From assembly GCF_964204645.1 (NCBI RefSeq), contig NC_134025.1:1166001-1230000 (forward strand): a stretch of DNA of 64,000 bases. The letters are read 5' to 3'. Both the position numbers and the translations under genes were made by a program. A model generated the notes under the pieces. That model did not search any database and was not told the origin of the DNA. It saw nothing but the letters and a program-made list of their open reading frames with translations. Positions 12,541-24,795 of the stretch are shown here, piece after piece; within the stretch, counting starts at the first letter, position 1; every line of letters begins with the position of its first letter. This DNA comes from Tubulanus polymorphus. Its lineage: Eukaryota; Nemertea; Palaeonemertea; Tubulaniformes; Tubulanidae.

Positions 12541-13190
12541 AAAAACACTGAAATTGGGTTAATTACTACGCAATCATTTGGTGGTGATGAAAGATAAGTG
12601 TTACCAAACACGGAGGGTGAATTACTGCTAAATCATTTGGTGGTGATGAAAGTTAAGTGTTACAAAACACTGAGGGTGAATTACTGCTAAATCAATTGGT
12701 GGTGATGAAAGTTAAGTGTTACAAAACACTGAGGGTGAATTACTGCTAAATCATTTGGTGGTGATGAAAGTTAAGTGTTACAAAACACTGGATGAATTAC
12801 TGCTAAATCAATTGGCGGTGATGAAAGTTAAGTGTTACAAAACACTGAGGGTGAATTACTGCTAAATCATTTGGTGGTGATGAAAGTTAAGTGTTACAAA
12901 ACACTGAGGGTGAATTACTGCTAAATCATTTGGTGGTGATGAAAGCTAAGTGTTACAAAACACTGGATGAATTACTGCTAAATCAATTGGTGGTGATGAA
13001 AGTTAAGTGTTACAAAACACTGGGTGAATAACTGCTAAATCATTTGGTGGTGATGAAAGCTAAGTGTTACAAAACACTGAGGGTGAATTTCTGCTAAATC
13101 ATTTGGTGGTGATGAAAGTTAAGTGTTACAAAACACTGAGGGTGAATTACTGCTAAATCATTTGGTGGTGATGAAAGCTAAGTGTTACAA
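12541..13190. repeat. 59-bp satellite, block 1
   Basis: About eleven units of 59 bases reading GGTGATGAAAGTTAAGTGTT, ACAAAACACTGAGGGTGAAT, TACTGCTAAATCATTTGGT. Each has the small hairpin AGTGTT-ACAA-AACACT. Sub-variants differ by CAATTGG/CATTTGG, and by the loss of the triplet-like GAGGGT in some units. Confidence 0.93.
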
Positions 13191-15240
13191 ACACTGATAC
13201 ACTCTGTTTTGGGATGATATTGAGTTCAGGAGTCTCATCCTTCCTTCTCCAACTGTCAAGTAGAAACGTGACAAACAAACTGAATTGTCAGTGTATTACA
13301 ACACTGATGACCTCCTTTAATACTGCTGCTTGCTGCTGGGTGTTAATTAATACACTCTGTTTTGGGGTGATATTGAGTTCAGGAGTCTCCTCCTTCCTTC
13401 TTCAACTGTCATGTAGAAACGTGACAAACAAACTGAATTGTCAGTGTGTTACAGCACTGATGACCTCCTTTAATACTGCTGCTTGCCACTGGGTGTTAAT
13501 TCTTACCTCCTTCCCTTAACATCTTGAATTATTACATTAAACATTATTACAATTAAAATTATTACATTAAACATTATAACATCATGAATCATCCTCCTTA
13601 AATACTGCTGCTTGCTGCTTGCTGCTCTGTTTTGGGGTGATATTGAGTGCAGGAGTCTCCTCCTTCCTTCTTCAACTGTCATGTGGAAACGTGACAAACT
13701 GATGTGGTACAACACTGATGGTCTCCTTTAATACTGCTGCTTGCTGCTGGGTGTTAATTAATACACTCTGTTTTGGGGTGATATTGAGTGCATGAGTCTC
13801 CTCCTTCCTTCTTCAACTGTCATGTAGAAACATGACAAACAAACTGAATTGTCAGTGTGTTACAAAACTGATGACCTCCTTTATTACTGCTGCTTGCTGC
13901 TGGGTGTTAATTCTTACCTCCTTCCCTGAACTTCTTGAATTATTACATTAGACATTATTACAATAAAAATTATTACATTAAACATTATAACATCATGAAT
14001 CTTCCTCCTTAAATATAGCTGCTTGCTGCTGGCTCTGTTTCGGGGTGATATTGAGTTCAGGAGTCTTCTCCTTCCTTCTTCAACTGTCATGTAGAAACGT
14101 GACAAACAAACTGAATTGTCAGTGTGTTACAACACTGATGACCTCCTTTAATACTGCTGCTTGCTGCTGGGTGTTAATTGATACACTCTGTTTTGGGGTG
14201 ATATTGAATGCAGGAGTCTCCTCCTTCCTTCAACTGTCATGTAGAAACGTGACTAACAAACTGAATTATCAGTGCGTTACAACACTGATGACCTCCTTTA
14301 ATACTGCTGCTTGCTGCTGGGTGTTAATTCTTACCTCCTTCCCTTAACATCTTGAATTATTACATTAAACATTATTACAATTAAAATTATTACATTAAAC
14401 ATTATAACATCATGAATCATCCTCCTTAAATACTGCTGCTTGCTGCTTGCTGCTCTGTTTTGGGGTGATATTGAGTGCAGGAGTCTCCTCCTTCCTTCTT
14501 CAACTGTCATGTAGAAACGTGACAAACAAACTGAATTGTCAGTGTGTTACAACACTGATGGCCTCCATTAATACTGCTGCTCGTTGCTGCTGGGTGTTAA
14601 TTCTTACCTCCTTCCCTGAACTTCTTGAATTATTACATTAGACATTATTACAATAAAAATTATTACATTAAACATTATAACATCATGAATCTTCCTCCTT
14701 AAATATAGCTGCTTGCTGCTGGCTCTGTTTCGGGGTGATATTGAGTGCAGGAGTCTCCTCCCTCCTGCTTCAGCTGTCATGTAGAAACGTGACAAACAAA
14801 CTGAATTGTCAGTGTGTTACAACACTGATGACCTCCTTTAATACTGCTGCTTGCTGCTGGGTGTTAATTCTTACCTCCTTCCCTTAACATCTTGAATTAT
14901 TACATTAAACATTATTACAATTAAAATTATTACATTAAACATTATAACATCATGAATCATCCTCCTTAAATACTGCTGCTTGCTGCTTGCTGCTCTGTTT
15001 TGGGGTGATATTGAGTGCAGGAGTTTCCTCCTTCCTGCTTCAACTGTCATGTAGAAACGTGACAAACTGATGTGGTACAACACTGATGGTCTCCTTTAAT
15101 ACTGCTGCTTACTGCTGGGTGTTAATTAATACACTCTGTTTTGGGGTGATATTGAGTGCAGGAGTCTCCTCCTTCCTTCTTCAACTGTCATGTAGAAACG
15201 TGACTAACAAACTGAATTGTCAGTGTGGTACAACACTGGT
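13191..15240. repeat. 153-bp satellite, block 1, with a higher-order insert
   Basis: Repeats of CTCTGTTTTGGGGTGATATT, GAGTGCAGGAGTCTCCTCCT, the AACTGTCATGTAGAAACGTG region, and TACTGCTGCTTGCTGCTGGG. Several copies carry an extra AT-rich segment of about 120 bases (TTCTTACCTCCTTCCCTTAA through ATTATTACATTAAACATTAT) at about 13500, 13910, 14330, 14600 and 14868. These copies form a higher-order repeat. Confidence 0.92.
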
Positions 15241-17362
15241 GATGAAAGCTAAGTGTTACAAATCACTGTGGGTGAATTACTGCTAAATCAATTGGCGGTG
15301 ATGAATGTTAAGTGTTACAAAACACTGAGGGTGAATTACTGCTAAATCATTTGGTGGTGATGAAAGTTGAGTGTTACAAAACACTGAGGGTGAATTACTG
15401 CTAAGTCATTTGGTGGTGATGAAAGTTAAGTGTTACAAAACACTGAGGGTGAATTACTGCTAAATCATTTGGTGGTGATGAAAGTTAAGTGTTACAAAAC
15501 ACTGAGGGTGAATTACTGCTAAGTCATTTGGTGGTGATGAATGTTTAGTGTTACAAAACACTGGGTGAATTACTGCTAAATCATTTGGTGGTGATGAAAG
15601 CTAAGTGTTACAAACACTGAGGGTGAATTACTGCTAAATCATTTGGTGGTGATGAAAGTTGAGTGTTACAAAACACTGAGGGTGAATTACTGCTAAGTCA
15701 TTTGGTGGTGATGAAAGCTAAGTGTTACAAAACACTGGATGAATTACTGCTAAATCAATTGGCGGTGATGAATGTTAAGTGTTACAAAACACTGAGGGTG
15801 AATTACTGCTAAATCATTTGGTGGTGATGAAAGTTGAGTGTTACAAAACACTGAGGGTGAATTACTGCTAAGTCATTTGGTGGTGATGAAAGTTAAGTGT
15901 TACAAAACACTGAGGGTGAATTACTGTTAAATCAATTGGCGGTGATGAAAGCTAAGTGTTACAAAACACTGGATGAATTACTGCTAAATCAATTGGCCGT
16001 GATGAATGTTAAGTGTTACAAAACACTGAGGGTGAATTACTGCTAAATCATTTGGTGGTGATGAAAGTTGAGTGTTACAAAACACTGAGGGTGAATTACT
16101 GCTAAGTCATTTGGTGGTGATGAAAGTTAAGTGTTACAAAACACTGAGGGTGAATTACTGCTAAATCATTTGGTGGTGATGAAAGTTAAGTGTTACAAAA
16201 CACTGAGGGTGAATTAATGCTAAGTCATTTGGTGGTGATGAATGTTTAGTGTTACAAAACACTGGGTGAATTACTGCTAAATCATTTGGTGGTGATGAAA
16301 GCTAAGTGTTACAAACACTGAGGGTGAATTACTGCTAAATCATTTGGTGGTGATGAAAGTTGAGTGTTACAAAACACTGAGGGTGAATTACTGCTAAGTC
16401 ATTTGGTGGTGATGAAAGCTAAGTGTTACAAAACACTGGATGAATTACTGCTAAATCAATTGGCGGTGATGAATGTTAAGTGTTACAAAACACTGAGGGT
16501 GAATTACTGCTAAATCATTTGGTGGTGATGAAAGGTAAGTGTTACAAAACACTGAGGGTGAATTACTGCTAAATCATTTGGTGGTGATGAAAGTTAAGTG
16601 TAACAAAACACTGAGGGTGAATTACTGCTAAGTCATTTGGTGGTGATGAAAGTTAAGTGTTACAAAACACTGGGTGAATAACTGCTAAATCATTTGGTGG
16701 TGATGAAAGTTAAGTGTAACAAAACACTGAGGGTGAATTACTGCTAAGTCATTTGGTGGTGATGAATGTTAAGTGTTACAAAACACTGGGTGAATAACTG
16801 CTAAATCATTTGGTGGTGATGAAAGCTAAGTGTTACAAAACACTGAGGGTGAATGACTGCTAAATCAATTGGTGGTGATGCAAGTTAAGTGTTACAAAAC
16901 ACTGAGGGTGAATGACTGCTAAATCAATTGGCGGTGATGAATGTTAATTGTTACAAAACACTGAGGGTGAATGACTGCTAAATCAATTGGTGGTGATGCA
17001 AGTTAAGTGTTACAAAACACTGAGGGTGAAATACTGCTAAGTCATTTGGTGGTGATGAAAGTTAAGTGTTACAAAACACTGAGGGTGAATGACTGCTAAA
17101 TCAATTGGTGGTGATGAAAGTTAAGTGTTACAAAACACTGAGGGTGAATTACTGCTAAATCAATTGGCGGTGATGAATGTTAATTGTTGCAAAACACTGA
17201 GGGTGAATGACTGCTAAATCAATTGGTGGTGATGCAAGTTAAGTGTTACAAAACACTGAGGGTGAATTACTGCTAAGTCATTTGGTGGTGATGAAAGTTA
17301 AGTGTTACAAAACACTGAGGGTGAATTACTGCTAAATCATTTGGTGGTGATGAATGTTAAGT
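15241..17362. repeat. 59-bp satellite, block 2
   Basis: About 35 units of the same 59-bp family as the block at 12.5 kb. Ordered runs of sub-variants (CTAAGTC/CTAAATC, GATGAATGTT/GATGAAAGTT) repeat in series at about 15.29-15.76 kb and 15.76-16.46 kb, indicating segmental amplification of multi-unit blocks. Confidence 0.93.
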
Positions 17363-18770
17363 GTTACAAACACTGATACACTCTGTTTTGGGGTGATATT
17401 GAGTGCAGGAGTCTCCTCCTTCAACTGTCATGTAGAAACGTGACAAACAAACTGAATTGTCAGTGTATTACAACACTGATGACCTCCTTTAATACTGCTG
17501 CTTGCTGCTGGGTGTTAATTAATACACTCTGTTTTGGGGTGATATTGAGTGCAGGAGTCTCCTCCTTCCTGCTTGAACTGTCATGTAGAAACGTGACAAA
17601 CTGAATTGTCAGTGTGGTACAACACTGATGACCTCCTTTAATACTGCTGCTTGCTGCTGGGTGTTAATTGATACACTCTGTTTTGGGGTGATATTGAGTG
17701 CAGGAGTCTCCTCCTTCCTTCTTCAACTGTCATGTAGAAACGTGACAAACTGAATTGTCAGTGTGTTACAGCACTGATGACCTCCTTTAATACTGCTGCT
17801 TGCTGCTGGGTGTTAATTCTTACCTCCTTCCCTTAACATCTTGAATTATTACATTAAACATTATTACAATTAAAATCATTACATTAAACATTATAACATC
17901 ATGAATCATCCTCCTTAAATACTGCTGCTTGCTGCTTGCTGCTTGCTGCTCTGTTTTGGGGTGATATTGAGTGCAGGAGTCTCCTCCTTCCTTCTTCAAC
18001 TGTCATGTAGAAACGTGACAAACAAACTGAATTGTCAGTGTGGTACAACACTGATGGCCTCCTCTAATACTGCTGCTTGCTGCTGGGTGTTAATTGATAC
18101 ACTCTGTTTTGGGGTGATATTGAGTGCAGGAGTCTCCTCCTTCCTTCTTCAACTGTCATGTAGAAACGTGACTAACAAACTGAATTGTCAGTGTGGTACA
18201 ACACTGATGGCCTCCTCTAATACTGCTGCTTGCTGCTGGGTGTTAATTGATACACTCTGTTTTGGGGTGATATTGAGTGCAGGAGTCTCCTCCTTCCTTC
18301 TTCAACTGTCATGTAGAAACGTGACAAACAAACTGAATTGTCAGTGTGGTACAACACTGATGGCCTCCTCTAATACTGCTGCTTGCTGCTGGGTGTTAAT
18401 TGATACACTCTGTTTTGGGGTGATATTGAGTGCAGGAGTCTCCTCCTTCCTTCTTCAACTGTCATGTAGAAACGTGACTAACAAACTGAATTCTCAGTGT
18501 GGTACAACACTGATGGCCTCCTCTAATACTGCTGCTTGCTGCTGGGTGTTAATTGATACACTCTGTTTTGGGGTGATATTGAGTGCAGGAGTCTCCTCCT
18601 TCCTGCTTCAACTGTCATGTAGAAACATGACTAACAAACTGAATTGTCAGTGTGTTACAAAACTGATGACCTCCTTTAATACTGCTGCTTGCTGCTGCGT
18701 GTTAATTAATACACTCTGTTTTGGGGTGATATTGAGTTTTGGCGAGTTTTGCCTCCCGATCGTCCTCATT
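17363..18770. repeat. 153-bp satellite, block 2
   Basis: Starts with the same junction as block 1 (TACAAACACTGATACACTCT). The last five units are homogeneous at exactly 153 bases, so one frame stays open for 300 codons (17943-18845) as a 51-residue peptide repeat. No start context, splice support or known family is seen, so it is treated as satellite DNA. Confidence 0.92.
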
Positions 18771-19550
18771 ACGACTGTACGTTTTAAATGTATAAATATT
18801 CAAAACAGCTATCCATCGATAGCTTTGTGGTGGTTGAATTTTTGAAATGTCGCTGGTGTTGGTTCTGTGTATATATTGTAATATATGCCGGTGAATTGGG
18901 ATTGATTATGTTTCCTGATCGTCCTTATTGCGACTTAACGTTTTAAATATATAAATATTCAATACAGCTATCCATCGATAGCTTTGTGGTGGTTGAATCA
19001 TTGAAATGTCGCTGGTGTTGGTTCTGTGTATATATTGTAATATATGTCAGTGAAATGGGATTGATTATGTTTCCTGATCGTCCTTATTGCGACTTAACGT
19101 TTTAAATATATAAATATTCAATACAGCTATCCATCGATAGCTTTGTGGTGGTTGAATCATTGAAATGTCGCTGGTGTTGGTTCTGTGTATATATTGTAAT
19201 ATATGCCGGTGAATTGAGATTGATTATGTTTCCTGATCGTCCTTATTGCGACTTAACGTTTTAAATGTATAAATATTCAAAACAGCTATCCATCGATAGC
19301 TTTGTGGTGGTTGAATCATTGAAATATCGCTGGTGTTGGTTCTGTGTATATATTGTAATATATGCCGGTGAATTGGGATTGATTATGTTTCCTGATCGTC
19401 CTTATTGCGACTTAACGTTTTAAATATATAAATATTCAATACAGCTATCCATCGATAGCTTTGTGGTGGTTGAATCTTTGAAATATCGCTGGTGTTGGTT
19501 CTGTGTATATATTGTAATATATGCCGGTGAATTGGGATTGATTATGTTTC
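18771..19550. repeat. 159-bp satellite
   Basis: About five units of 159 bases. TTTCCTGATCGTCCTTATTG starts at 18911, 19070, 19229 and 19388. Each contains the palindromic core CTATCCATCGATAG and a TGTATATATTGTAATATATG segment. Confidence 0.92.
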
Positions 19551-19860
19551 CTATAGATGCTGGCAAATTGTGATACTTAATCATATTTGCTTAATTGCAA
19601 TTTCCATTTTAACTGTATATATACACTATCATGTGCTATCCTGTGATAGCTACGTAAATCTGTCAATCTTCGGGTGATGGTTCAATGTGTACAGATGCTG
19701 GCAAATTGTGATACTTAATCATGTTTGCTTAATTGCGATTTTCCGTTTTAACTGTATATATACAAACATGCTATCCTGTGATAGCTACTTAATTCTGTTG
19801 ATCTTCGGGTGGTGGTTCCATACATGGTATATATATGCTTGCAAATTGCTATACTTAATT
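19551..19860. repeat. About 135-bp repeat, two copies
   Basis: Two units containing AGATGCTGGCAAATTGTGAT, TAACTGTATATATAC and CTATCCTGTGATAGCTAC, plus a truncated third. They look like diverged derivatives of the preceding 159-bp unit (same CTATC...GATAG dyad). Confidence 0.8.
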
Positions 19861-21175
19861 GATATTGACTGAATTGTCAGCGACTTCAGGCCAAGCTGAT
19901 ATTGAGTCTTGGAGTGTTCTCCTTCCCTTACCTTCTTCAAATGTCAAGACGACATGCGATATTGACTGAATTGTCAGTGACTTCAGGCCAGGCTGATATT
20001 GAGTCTTGGAGTGTTCTCCTTTCCTTACCTTCTTCAAATGCCAAGACGACATGCGATATTGACTGAATTGTCAGTGACTTCAGGCCAGGCTGATATTGAG
20101 TCTTGGAGTGTTCTCCTTCCCTTACCTTCTTCAAATGCCAAGACGACATGCGATATTGACTGAATTGTCAGTGACTTACAACATTGATTGCTGCTTTATT
20201 CAAATACTGCTCCTTGCTGCTGCGTGTTAACTATTACGCTCTGTCTTAGGGGTGATAATGAGAATTGTATTTCTGTCCCGTGCCTTCTTCCATTATTACA
20301 TTAAACATTATTACATCATGAATTATAACATTATTACATTATCAAAATACACATTATGAACATCTAAAAAACTTGCAAGTTCCTTCTCCATGTTTATTCA
20401 TTGCACTCTGTTTAGGGGTGATATTGAATGAGTTGATGTAGTTCTTTTGCTGTGGTTTCCAGAATAAGATTGATTGAAATTCCTCGTTTAGCGTTCAAAA
20501 ACACTGAAAGTGGGAAAATAACTGCTGAATCAATATTTTCTCTTACCTCCTTCAAATGTCAATATGAACTGTAACATTGACTGAATAATCAGCGACTTCA
20601 GGCCAGGCTGATATTAAGTGTTGGAGTGTTCTCCTTTCCTTACCTTCTTCAAATGCCAAGACGACATGCGATATTGACTGAATTGTCAGCGACTTCAGCC
20701 AGGCTGATATTGAGTCTTGGAGTGTTCTCCTTTCCTTACCTTCTTCAAATGCCAAGACGACATGCGATATTGACTGAATTGTCAGCGACTTCAGCCAGGC
20801 TGATATTGAGTCTTGGAGTGTTCTCCTTTCCTTACCTTCTTCAAATGCCAAGACGACATGCGATATTGACTGAATTGTCAGCGACTTCAGGCCAGGCTGA
20901 TATTAAGTGTTGGAGTGTTCTCCTTTCCTTACCTTCTTCAAATGCCAAGACGACATGCGATATTGACTGAATTGTCAGCGACTTCAGCCAGGCTGATATT
21001 AAGTGTTGGAGTGTTCTCCTTTCCTTACCTTCTTAAAATGTCAAGACGACATGCGATATTGACTGAATTGTCAGTGACTTCAGGCCAGGCTGATATTGAG
21101 AGTCTTGGAATGTTCTCCTACCCTTATCTTCCTCAAAATGTCAAAAATAAGTGTGACATGTACTGAATTGTCAGT
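19861..21175. repeat. About 97-bp satellite, two clusters
   Basis: Units of 96-98 bases reading GATATTGACTGAATTGTCAG, CGACTTCAGGCCAGGCTGAT, ATTGAGTCTTGGAGTGTTCT, CCTTTCCTTACCTTCTTCAA. One cluster spans 19.87-20.17 kb and another 20.58-21.17 kb, split by a copy of the 12.2-12.5 kb module. Open frames of 65-114 codons on both strands come from the repeat. Confidence 0.92.
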
Positions 21176-22040
21176 GACTTACATCACTGATTGTTGCTGA
21201 CACTCTAAGCCTATTGATTGTGGTGATATTCACGTTCAAGATTGCTGACTGGCAGCCATATTGAATTGGAACACTGTAACTTATAACATGTTTCGTGTAT
21301 AGCTCCAGAAGTCTATTGATTTTGGTGGTATTTGCAGTCAAGATTGCCGACTGGTGGCCATATTAGATTGTAATGCTGTTTCTATCGGTAAGATTTGTGA
21401 AGTAGATTTTCACACACTGGGTATATAGTTTGAGAATCTATTAATTTTGGTGATATACGTGTTGAAGATTGCTCCTTAGATTGTCAAGTATAATTGTGGC
21501 ATAAAAAATAATGAATGTTCAGTGACTTACAGCACTAGCACTGATTATTACTCCACGTTAGTGAGTGATAAAAATATCAGGGTCTAAAACTTTGATAAGG
21601 TATATAAGTTTGACAGTGTAAAAAACCGTTAGCATTCAAATTACTTTAAACATCTCAGAAAGATGGTTAATCGTAAACACTGGCAAAAACAATTGACGTC
21701 TCACTTTGCACTTGACGTCTCACTTCGCACTCGATGTCTCACTTTGCACTTGCACCGATGCATCACTTGCACTAAACAGCACTTGCACACCCGCGGGTCC
21801 ATGCGCATGGTAAACAAATTGATCAGCATGCAGCACGCGATCTTTGTGTGTGAAAATAATTTACAAACAGCTGTGAGTTAAAAATTAAAGAAGGTATGTT
21901 TGTGTAATTTCTTGTAAAATCTCCAACAACGATGATGTAAAGAAAAACATAATGTCCATTTTATAATGTTGTAAAAATGAAAAGTGTTGCATAGTTAAAT
22001 ATTAATGAGTAAAATGAGAGAAAAGAGCAAGAAGAAAGTC
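21176..22040. other. No gene recognised
   Basis: Partly repetitive DNA (GATTGCTGACTGG(C/T)GGCCATATT occurs twice, near 21240 and 21345; a short CACTTGACGTCTCACTT repeat near 21700). No coding feature can be supported. Confidence 0.4.
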
Positions 22041-22049
22041 CCAGAAAGA

Positions 22050-23235
22050 GAAGCGTTGAATTGGTGTCTGTTGTCAGCAGAGATCGTAGGTAATCTCCAC
22101 CCCTCAAACACAAAGTTCAAGATGATACCGAAAGTTTCTGAGGTTCTGAGAAAGTTCGCTAAGTCAAGACTATAAATCAGGTAAAATATAAATTGCTATA
22201 AATTGTTTTGTAGATAAGAATGTTTCAACTAGGACGGTAGGTTAGTTATAACATGAACATGTATTGCATGTTATCTTATTGTAGTGTGTATTGATTTGGT
22301 CGTCAAGTACAAAATACCAAAGGATTGATGGGAACCGCCATTCAGGATTGTTCCAGTTGTGCAGAGCAGTATTTAAGGTGCCATGAGTCTGAATTGACTA
22401 TAAATCAGGTAAAATTTCTTTTTTTAAGAATTATTCATTTTTTTGTGTACATTGTAGTATTGAGCTTGTGGTTGGCTGTACAATATCAGATGACAGGAAG
22501 ATCAGATCAGAGATGCTGAACAATTTCTTCTTTCAGTGTTTGTCTGTGGAAATCGAAGTATTCTGAGGAATCCCCACATCAAACAGAAAGTTCAAGAAGA
22601 TACTAAATGTTGCTGGAGTTCTGAGCACTTTCTTTTTTAAGTCATAAGTCTGAATTGACTATAATCAGGTATAATTGAACTTGATGTGAATTTCATTGTA
22701 AGAACAGCAGACTTAATGAAGCTGGTTACTTTTATTCAATGTATTTCTGTTGTAGCCAGTGGTTTGTCTGTTTGTTGGTTGTTGGTAGAGAGGAAAGGAA
22801 ACATCAGAGATCACGAAGCGTTCAGCAAATTTCAAAAGGTCCAAGTCATGAGTCTGAATTGACTATAAATCAGGTATAATTAAACTTGATATGAATTTCA
22901 TGGTAGGAACAGCAGACTAAATGATGCTGGTTACTTTTATTCTATGTATTTTTGTTGTAGCCAGTGGTTTGTCTGTTTGTTGTGGTCGTTGTTGGTAAAG
23001 ACATGTAACTCTACAGGAAAGAGAAACATCAAAGATCTGGAAGTGTTGAGTGTATTTCTCCAGGTCGATGTCGTGAGTCTGAATTGACTATAAATCAGGT
23101 ATAGTTGAAATTTATCTTTGGAGAAGAGTCTTAAAAATGATAGCATTATTCATATTTTGTGTTTTGTCATTGTAGTATTGAGTGTGTGGTTGGCTGTAGA
23201 ATATCAGATAACAGGAAAAGATCAGATCAGAGATG
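22050..23235 (+). ncRNA. Tandemly duplicated exon-like units, possible spliced non-coding transcript
   Basis: Five segments end in the same sequence, GACTATAA(A)TCAG, each immediately followed by a donor-like GTAAAAT or GTATA(A/G)T, at 22180, 22408, 22668, 22873 and 23098. Four are preceded by an acceptor-like TTGTAG after a T-rich stretch, giving putative exons 22285-22408, 22458-22668, 22756-22873 and 22961-23098. A further acceptor lies at 23175. The introns would be only about 50-90 bases. All frames checked in the 22961-23098 unit contain stops, so it would be non-coding. Both the splice sites and transcription are inferred; the duplication itself is plain. Confidence 0.35.
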
Positions 23236-23480
23236 CCGACCAATTTCTCCGTCAAATCGGGACTTACTTCAGTGATTGTTACCGCGAGTTATCGTAGTTC
23301 CAGAGATGCTGAACAATTTCTCCGTCAAATCGGGACTTATTTCAGTGATTGTTACCGCGAGTTATCGTAGTTCCAGAGATGCTGAACAATATCTCCGTCA
23401 AATGTGGACTTATTTCAGTGATTGTTACCGCGAGTTATCATAGTTCCAGAGATGCTGAACAATTTCTCAGCCAAATAGCA
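23231..23480. repeat. 73-bp tandem repeat, about four copies
   Basis: AGATGCTGAACAATTTCTCC, GTCAAATCGGGACTTATTTC and GTTACCGCGAGTTATCGTAG repeat with starts at 23231, 23304, 23377 and 23450. The first copy lies in the downstream exon-like segment of the preceding duplicated units, so it may be part of the same transcript. Confidence 0.88.
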
Positions 23481-24440
23481 GAGATATTTCACTGTTGAGG
23501 ATTTCTCTGTGTTTGTAATTACGACTTATCGTTTTAAGTTTATTTATTTAAAGAGGCTGTTAGCTTCCGTGTAGGGTGAATGAAAATACACATTGTACAT
23601 CTATTGAAAAATGAATATGAATTGATTGTTTGATTGGCTGGTTTGGTGTTGAATCTGATTGTGGGTTATTAATTACTGATTTGCTGCAACTTTGCGTTTT
23701 AAGTGTATATGTTTCAAGGGGCTTCTTTTGCTTGTTTTTGTGCTTGTTAAATGATTTCTGAAATGATAGTTTTGTATTCTATCTCATTATTGAGGATCAA
23801 ACTTTGGTTTTAGAGTTTTATTACAGCGATGAATGAATGTGCTGTATATGTGGAGATTTTGTACTTGTGACTGTGTTTGTAAATACATTTATTTCTTTAA
23901 AATGATAGTTTTTGTGTTCTATCTCATTCTGAGGATGTTAAACTCAAGATTCTCAGTTTGATCTTTACTTGTTTGTTGATTTGCTCAATACATTGATTTT
24001 ATGATGTTTGATTTTTGGTTGAAATATTGTTTATCAATATATTTTGAACTACTATCCACTAGTTGTTATAACATCAGCGTCACTAGTGGTCAGTTGTTCG
24101 CTACAAATTATGTGTTACTTTTTCTTCGTATCATGTACAGTGGACTCTCTGTTAACTGGAATCATTTCAAGTCTAATTAAGACTGTATATAATCCTTAAG
24201 ACACAGATTCGAGTACATGTATCTCATTTGACCAATTTCAATTCTAGTTTCTTACATCTTGGAGTAATCATTCTCCAAGCTTACACCAACCCAGACATAA
24301 ACACATGGAACTATTGCATTGAAGTTTTATTGTCTACAGGTGACTAGAACTATCACCTTGTCTTAATTGATTCCGGTTAGAAGTCTATTGTACATGGATT
24401 ATTTTTGCTCTGGAAGTGAATGAAATGAAATTATTGAGAG
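23481..24440. other. No gene recognised
   Basis: AT-rich DNA. A duplicated phrase (AATGATAGTTTT(G)TRTTCTATCTCATT) occurs at about 23762 and 23899. Nothing supportable as a gene. Confidence 0.35.
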
Positions 24441-24442
24441 TA

Positions 24443-24596
24443 CAGTTGAACCTCATTGATACGATTCTGTTTGTAGCTTGTCCCAGTTAAAATGTTTATA
24501 TGAATCCAGAATTGGATAATATGAAACCTGGTTATTACATGTACGACAATTTCACTTTTTCCCTTAAGATTCGTGTTTAACAGGAAGGTTCAATTG
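24443..24596. mobile_element. pogo/Tigger-like miniature element
   Basis: Terminal inverted repeats CAGTTGAACCTC...TTGATACGA and its complement TCGTGTTTAACAGGAAGGTTCAATTG, flanked by TA on both sides, the target preference of Tc1/mariner-pogo elements. The interior (AGAATTGGATA.TA.GAAACC, CAATTTCACTTTT) matches the element at 40.06 kb. Confidence 0.6.
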
Positions 24597-24667
24597 TACA
24601 ATGATAATTTCAAACCACTCTCGATGTGGTAGAGACTTTCTTTTTTGCAACTTTGAATTACTCCAAA

Positions 24668-24795
24668 GTTACCTCAAGGCAGTGCGGTACCGATTTGCAG
24701 ACTGGCACTGCCCTATCTGACGCCTATGCTCCGTAACAACCCATACCATTGAGACACCCGTTTAGACTTTGCTACTGCCCCTTACTACCTCATTC
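24668..24795 (-). mobile_element. Degenerate tRNA-derived SINE-like fragment
   Basis: On the minus strand it reads GTGTCTCAATGG (box A-like), with GCGGTACCGAT (plus-strand reading) further along at a spacing similar to the copy at 53.3 kb. Internal sequence is diverged. Confidence 0.35.

Noticed and set aside
12541-17362. CRISPR-like array
   Set aside because: The repeats are contiguous 59-bp satellite units without unique spacers, in a eukaryotic genome.
17943-18845. 300-codon frame of a 51-residue cysteine-containing repeat
   Set aside because: Explained by the 153-bp satellite, whose length is a multiple of three. The same unit elsewhere in the array is frame-broken by inserts and deletions.
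20552-21166. Opposing frames of 83-114 codons with FSFPYLLQMPRRH repeats
   Set aside because: Read-through of the 97-bp satellite on both strands.
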